From NCBI GenBank assembly GCA_040756085.1, contig JBFMAE010000276.1, positions 1-7,555 on the forward strand: a DNA stretch of 7,555 nt, in the 5' to 3' direction. The translations under genes and the position numbers were made by a program. Position 1 is the stretch's first letter. Each line of letters opens with the position of its first letter. Under the pieces are notes generated by a model, which saw only the letters and a list, made by a program, of their open reading frames with translations, did no database searches and was not told where the DNA came from. This DNA comes from JBFMAE01 sp040756085. GTDB taxonomy: Bacteria; Desulfobacterota; BSN033; UBA1163. Shown here one piece after another: positions 6,559 through 7,555 of this stretch.

Positions 6559-7555
6559 CCTCTCCCCTTGCTCCCAGCAAATAATTTCTATTTGATATAT
6601 CAAACGAATCATTATTTGTCAACCTGACATTATCATAATGGTCGTTTCCTGGAGGACTTCCTTCCCATAACTTTTTTTCTAAAGCAACGAAAAAATTCTC
6701 AAGGCTATCGGCACGGAGGGCCGAGATGGAAACACCCTCATATTTTCTGCAAATTGACTCCACCTCTTTTCGATTCATTTTGTCTTTTTTGTTGAAGACC
6801 CGCAAGATCGGTAGGTGATTCAGCTTTAATTCAAAAAGGATCTTCTCAACCGCTTCAATCTGTTCAGAAAAACAGGGGCTGCTGATGTCGATCAGGTGAA
6901 TCAAAAGATCCGACTCTTGCAGTTCATCAAAGGTCGGACGAAAGGCCCCCATCAAATCTTTAGGTAAGTCCTTGATAAATCCAACTGTATCCGTGATCAC
7001 CACTTCATCGATTTTCCTGCCTGCCGGCAGACAGGTCGGAAATCTCAATTTTCTGGTGGCCGTATCCAAAGTGGAAAATAACTTGTCCTCCACCTGAAAT
7101 TGGCTCTTGGTGAGAAGGTTAAAAAGGGTCGATTTGCCAGCATTGGTGTATCCGATGATGGAAAGAACGGGGATTCCTGTCTTTGTTCGTCGCGCCCTCC
7201 TCTGTTCCCTTCTCTTACTTAATTTTTTTAACTCTTTCTCCAATAGATGGATTCGATCCCTAACCCGCCGGCGATTAATCTCTAATTTTGTCTCTCCGGG
7301 TCCACGGCCCCCGATTCCACCGGTGAGTCGGGAAAGGGCCAGTGTTTTTTTGGCCAACCGGGGGAGGAGGTATTTTAATTGGGCTAACTCTACCTGAACT
7401 TTTCCATCCAGTGTATGGGCCCGCTGGGCAAAAATATCTAAGATGAGCTGGGTTCGATCAATGACCCTCAGTTCGGTTCGATCAGAAATCGTAGCCATCT
7501 GTCCAGGTGTTAAATTTTGATCGAAAATAATTAAATCGACTCCTAACTGCATACA
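6542..7555 (-). CDS. hflX: GTPase HflX, 5' end missing, with an atypical C-terminal tail
   Basis: A ribosome-associated GTPase; HflX proteins bind the 50S subunit and split stalled ribosomes. The frame is open across the right edge (Cys codon at 7553-7555), so the N-terminus is cut off and the ATG at 7552 is internal. Counting from that ATG: end of the HflX N-terminal domain (GVDLIIFDQNLTPGQ, RTQLILDIFAQRAHTLDGK), signature GGIGGRGPGETKLE (78-91), a coiled linker (about 95-123), then the G domain with G1 GYTNAGKST (134-142), G3 DTVG (188-191), G4 NKKD (254-257) and G5 SAL (277-279). Two oddities stand out. Residues 173-179 (TCLPAGR) are encoded by a palindromic repeat between G2 and G3. The final 40 or so residues after the last G-domain helix (LEKKL) look like non-coding AT-rich DNA read as protein and cross the guaB promoter. 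It overlaps guaB by 17 bases. Confidence 0.93.
   Translation of the reverse strand, partial: CMQLGVDLIIFDQNLTPGQMATISDRTELRVIDRTQLILDIFAQRAHTLDGKVQVELAQLKYLLPRLAKKTLALSRLTGGIGGRGPGETKLEINRRRVRDRIHLLEKELKKLSKRREQRRARRTKTGIPVLSIIGYTNAGKSTLFNLLTKSQFQVEDKLFSTLDTATRKLRFPTCLPAGRKIDEVVITDTVGFIKDLPKDLMGAFRPTFDELQESDLLIHLIDISSPCFSEQIEAVEKILFELKLNHLPILRVFNKKDKMNRKEVESICRKYEGVSISALRADSLENFFVALEKKLWEGSPPGNDHYDNVRLTNNDSFDISNRNYLLGARGEDGNLF
6562..6567 (-). promoter_or_regulatory. guaB: Ribosome binding site of guaB
   Basis: GGGGAG in the context AAGGGGAGAGG lies directly before the ATG at 6558. It supports this start over the longer open frame. Confidence 0.6.
6591..6604. promoter_or_regulatory. Perfect 14-bp palindrome over the guaB -10 box, possible operator
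   Basis: TTTGATATATCAAA is a perfect palindrome covering the whole predicted -10 element. A second palindrome, CATTATCATAATG (6628-6640, six-base arms around one central base), lies five bases upstream of the -35 box. Symmetric sites in these two positions suit a repressor and a repressor or activator, but AT-rich DNA makes short palindromes by chance, and no known purine-repressor site is recognised. Confidence 0.35.
6594..6622 (-). promoter_or_regulatory. guaB: Predicted sigma-70 type promoter for guaB
   Basis: Reading leftward on the minus strand there is a perfect -35 box TTGACA (6622-6617), a 17-base spacer, and a -10 box TATATC (6599-6594, four of six matches to TATAAT). Transcription would begin near 6587, leaving a leader of roughly 29 bases that carries the guaB ribosome binding site. 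The surrounding 50 bases are AT-rich compared with neighbouring coding DNA. The promoter lies inside the 3' end of the hflX reading frame, so guaB and the genes after it need not depend on hflX transcription. The boxes are read directly; activity is inferred. Confidence 0.6.
7016..7035. repeat. 20-bp near-perfect palindrome inside hflX
   Basis: CCTGCCTGCCGGCAGACAGG is an inverted repeat with one mismatch. In the minus-strand transcript that mismatch becomes a U-G wobble, giving an eight-pair stem closed by CCGG. It is more GC-rich than the surrounding gene and sits in frame, encoding CLPAGR where most HflX proteins have only a short turn before the DTVG motif. It looks like a copy of a small dispersed palindromic element; the peptide CLPAGR is one I recall recurring in proteins from uncultured bacteria. 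Confidence 0.6.

Noticed and set aside
6559..6612. Longer guaB start at 6612 (18 extra residues)
   Set aside because: It would begin upstream of the predicted transcript start and add residues absent from IMPDH proteins, while 6558 has a strong ribosome binding site.

Overview
The window reads as one minus-strand gene run from a Gram-negative-type bacterium of moderate GC. Transcription goes from the right edge to the left edge: hflX (5' end cut off by the window) > guaB > a TPR/zinc-ribbon membrane protein > a PATAN (DUF4388) membrane protein > guaA > dnaE (only the first 69 codons are present). The housekeeping proteins have ordinary bacterial lengths and motifs. The PATAN protein, the retained metal ligands in the DnaE PHP domain and the short interspersed repeats fit the Desulfobacterota ('Deltaproteobacteria') or a neighbouring phylum. 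That placement is inference: there is no rRNA or other marker here.

Layout by region. At 7555-6542 is the GTPase part of HflX, with a 20-bp near-palindrome lying in frame inside the coding region (7016-7035) and an atypical C-terminal tail. That tail is read through what looks like the guaB promoter (6594-6622, a perfect TTGACA box) and overlaps the guaB start. At 6558-5089 is IMP dehydrogenase. At 5066-3168 is a large membrane protein with TPRs and a Cys4 zinc ribbon, using a TTG start. At 3062-1950 is a PATAN protein with two MshEN-like motifs, one membrane span and a GspG/pseudopilin-like C-terminus. At 1887-328 is GMP synthetase. At 312-225 is an 8-bp-periodic inverted repeat that can fold into a long hairpin just ahead of dnaE (208-1). 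All gaps between genes are under 125 bp.

How the genes may work together. GuaB (IMP to XMP) and GuaA (XMP to GMP) are the two committed steps of guanine nucleotide synthesis. Here they are split by two genes of unknown role, whose domains resemble parts of pilus/secretion and c-di-GMP-responsive proteins. The tight spacing suggests one transcript, probably started at the guaB promoter and perhaps boosted or attenuated internally. Whether the two middle genes have any functional tie to GMP, or are only co-transcribed, cannot be told from the sequence. They are the least explained part of the window. No tRNA, rRNA, CRISPR array, insertion sequence or known riboswitch was seen.
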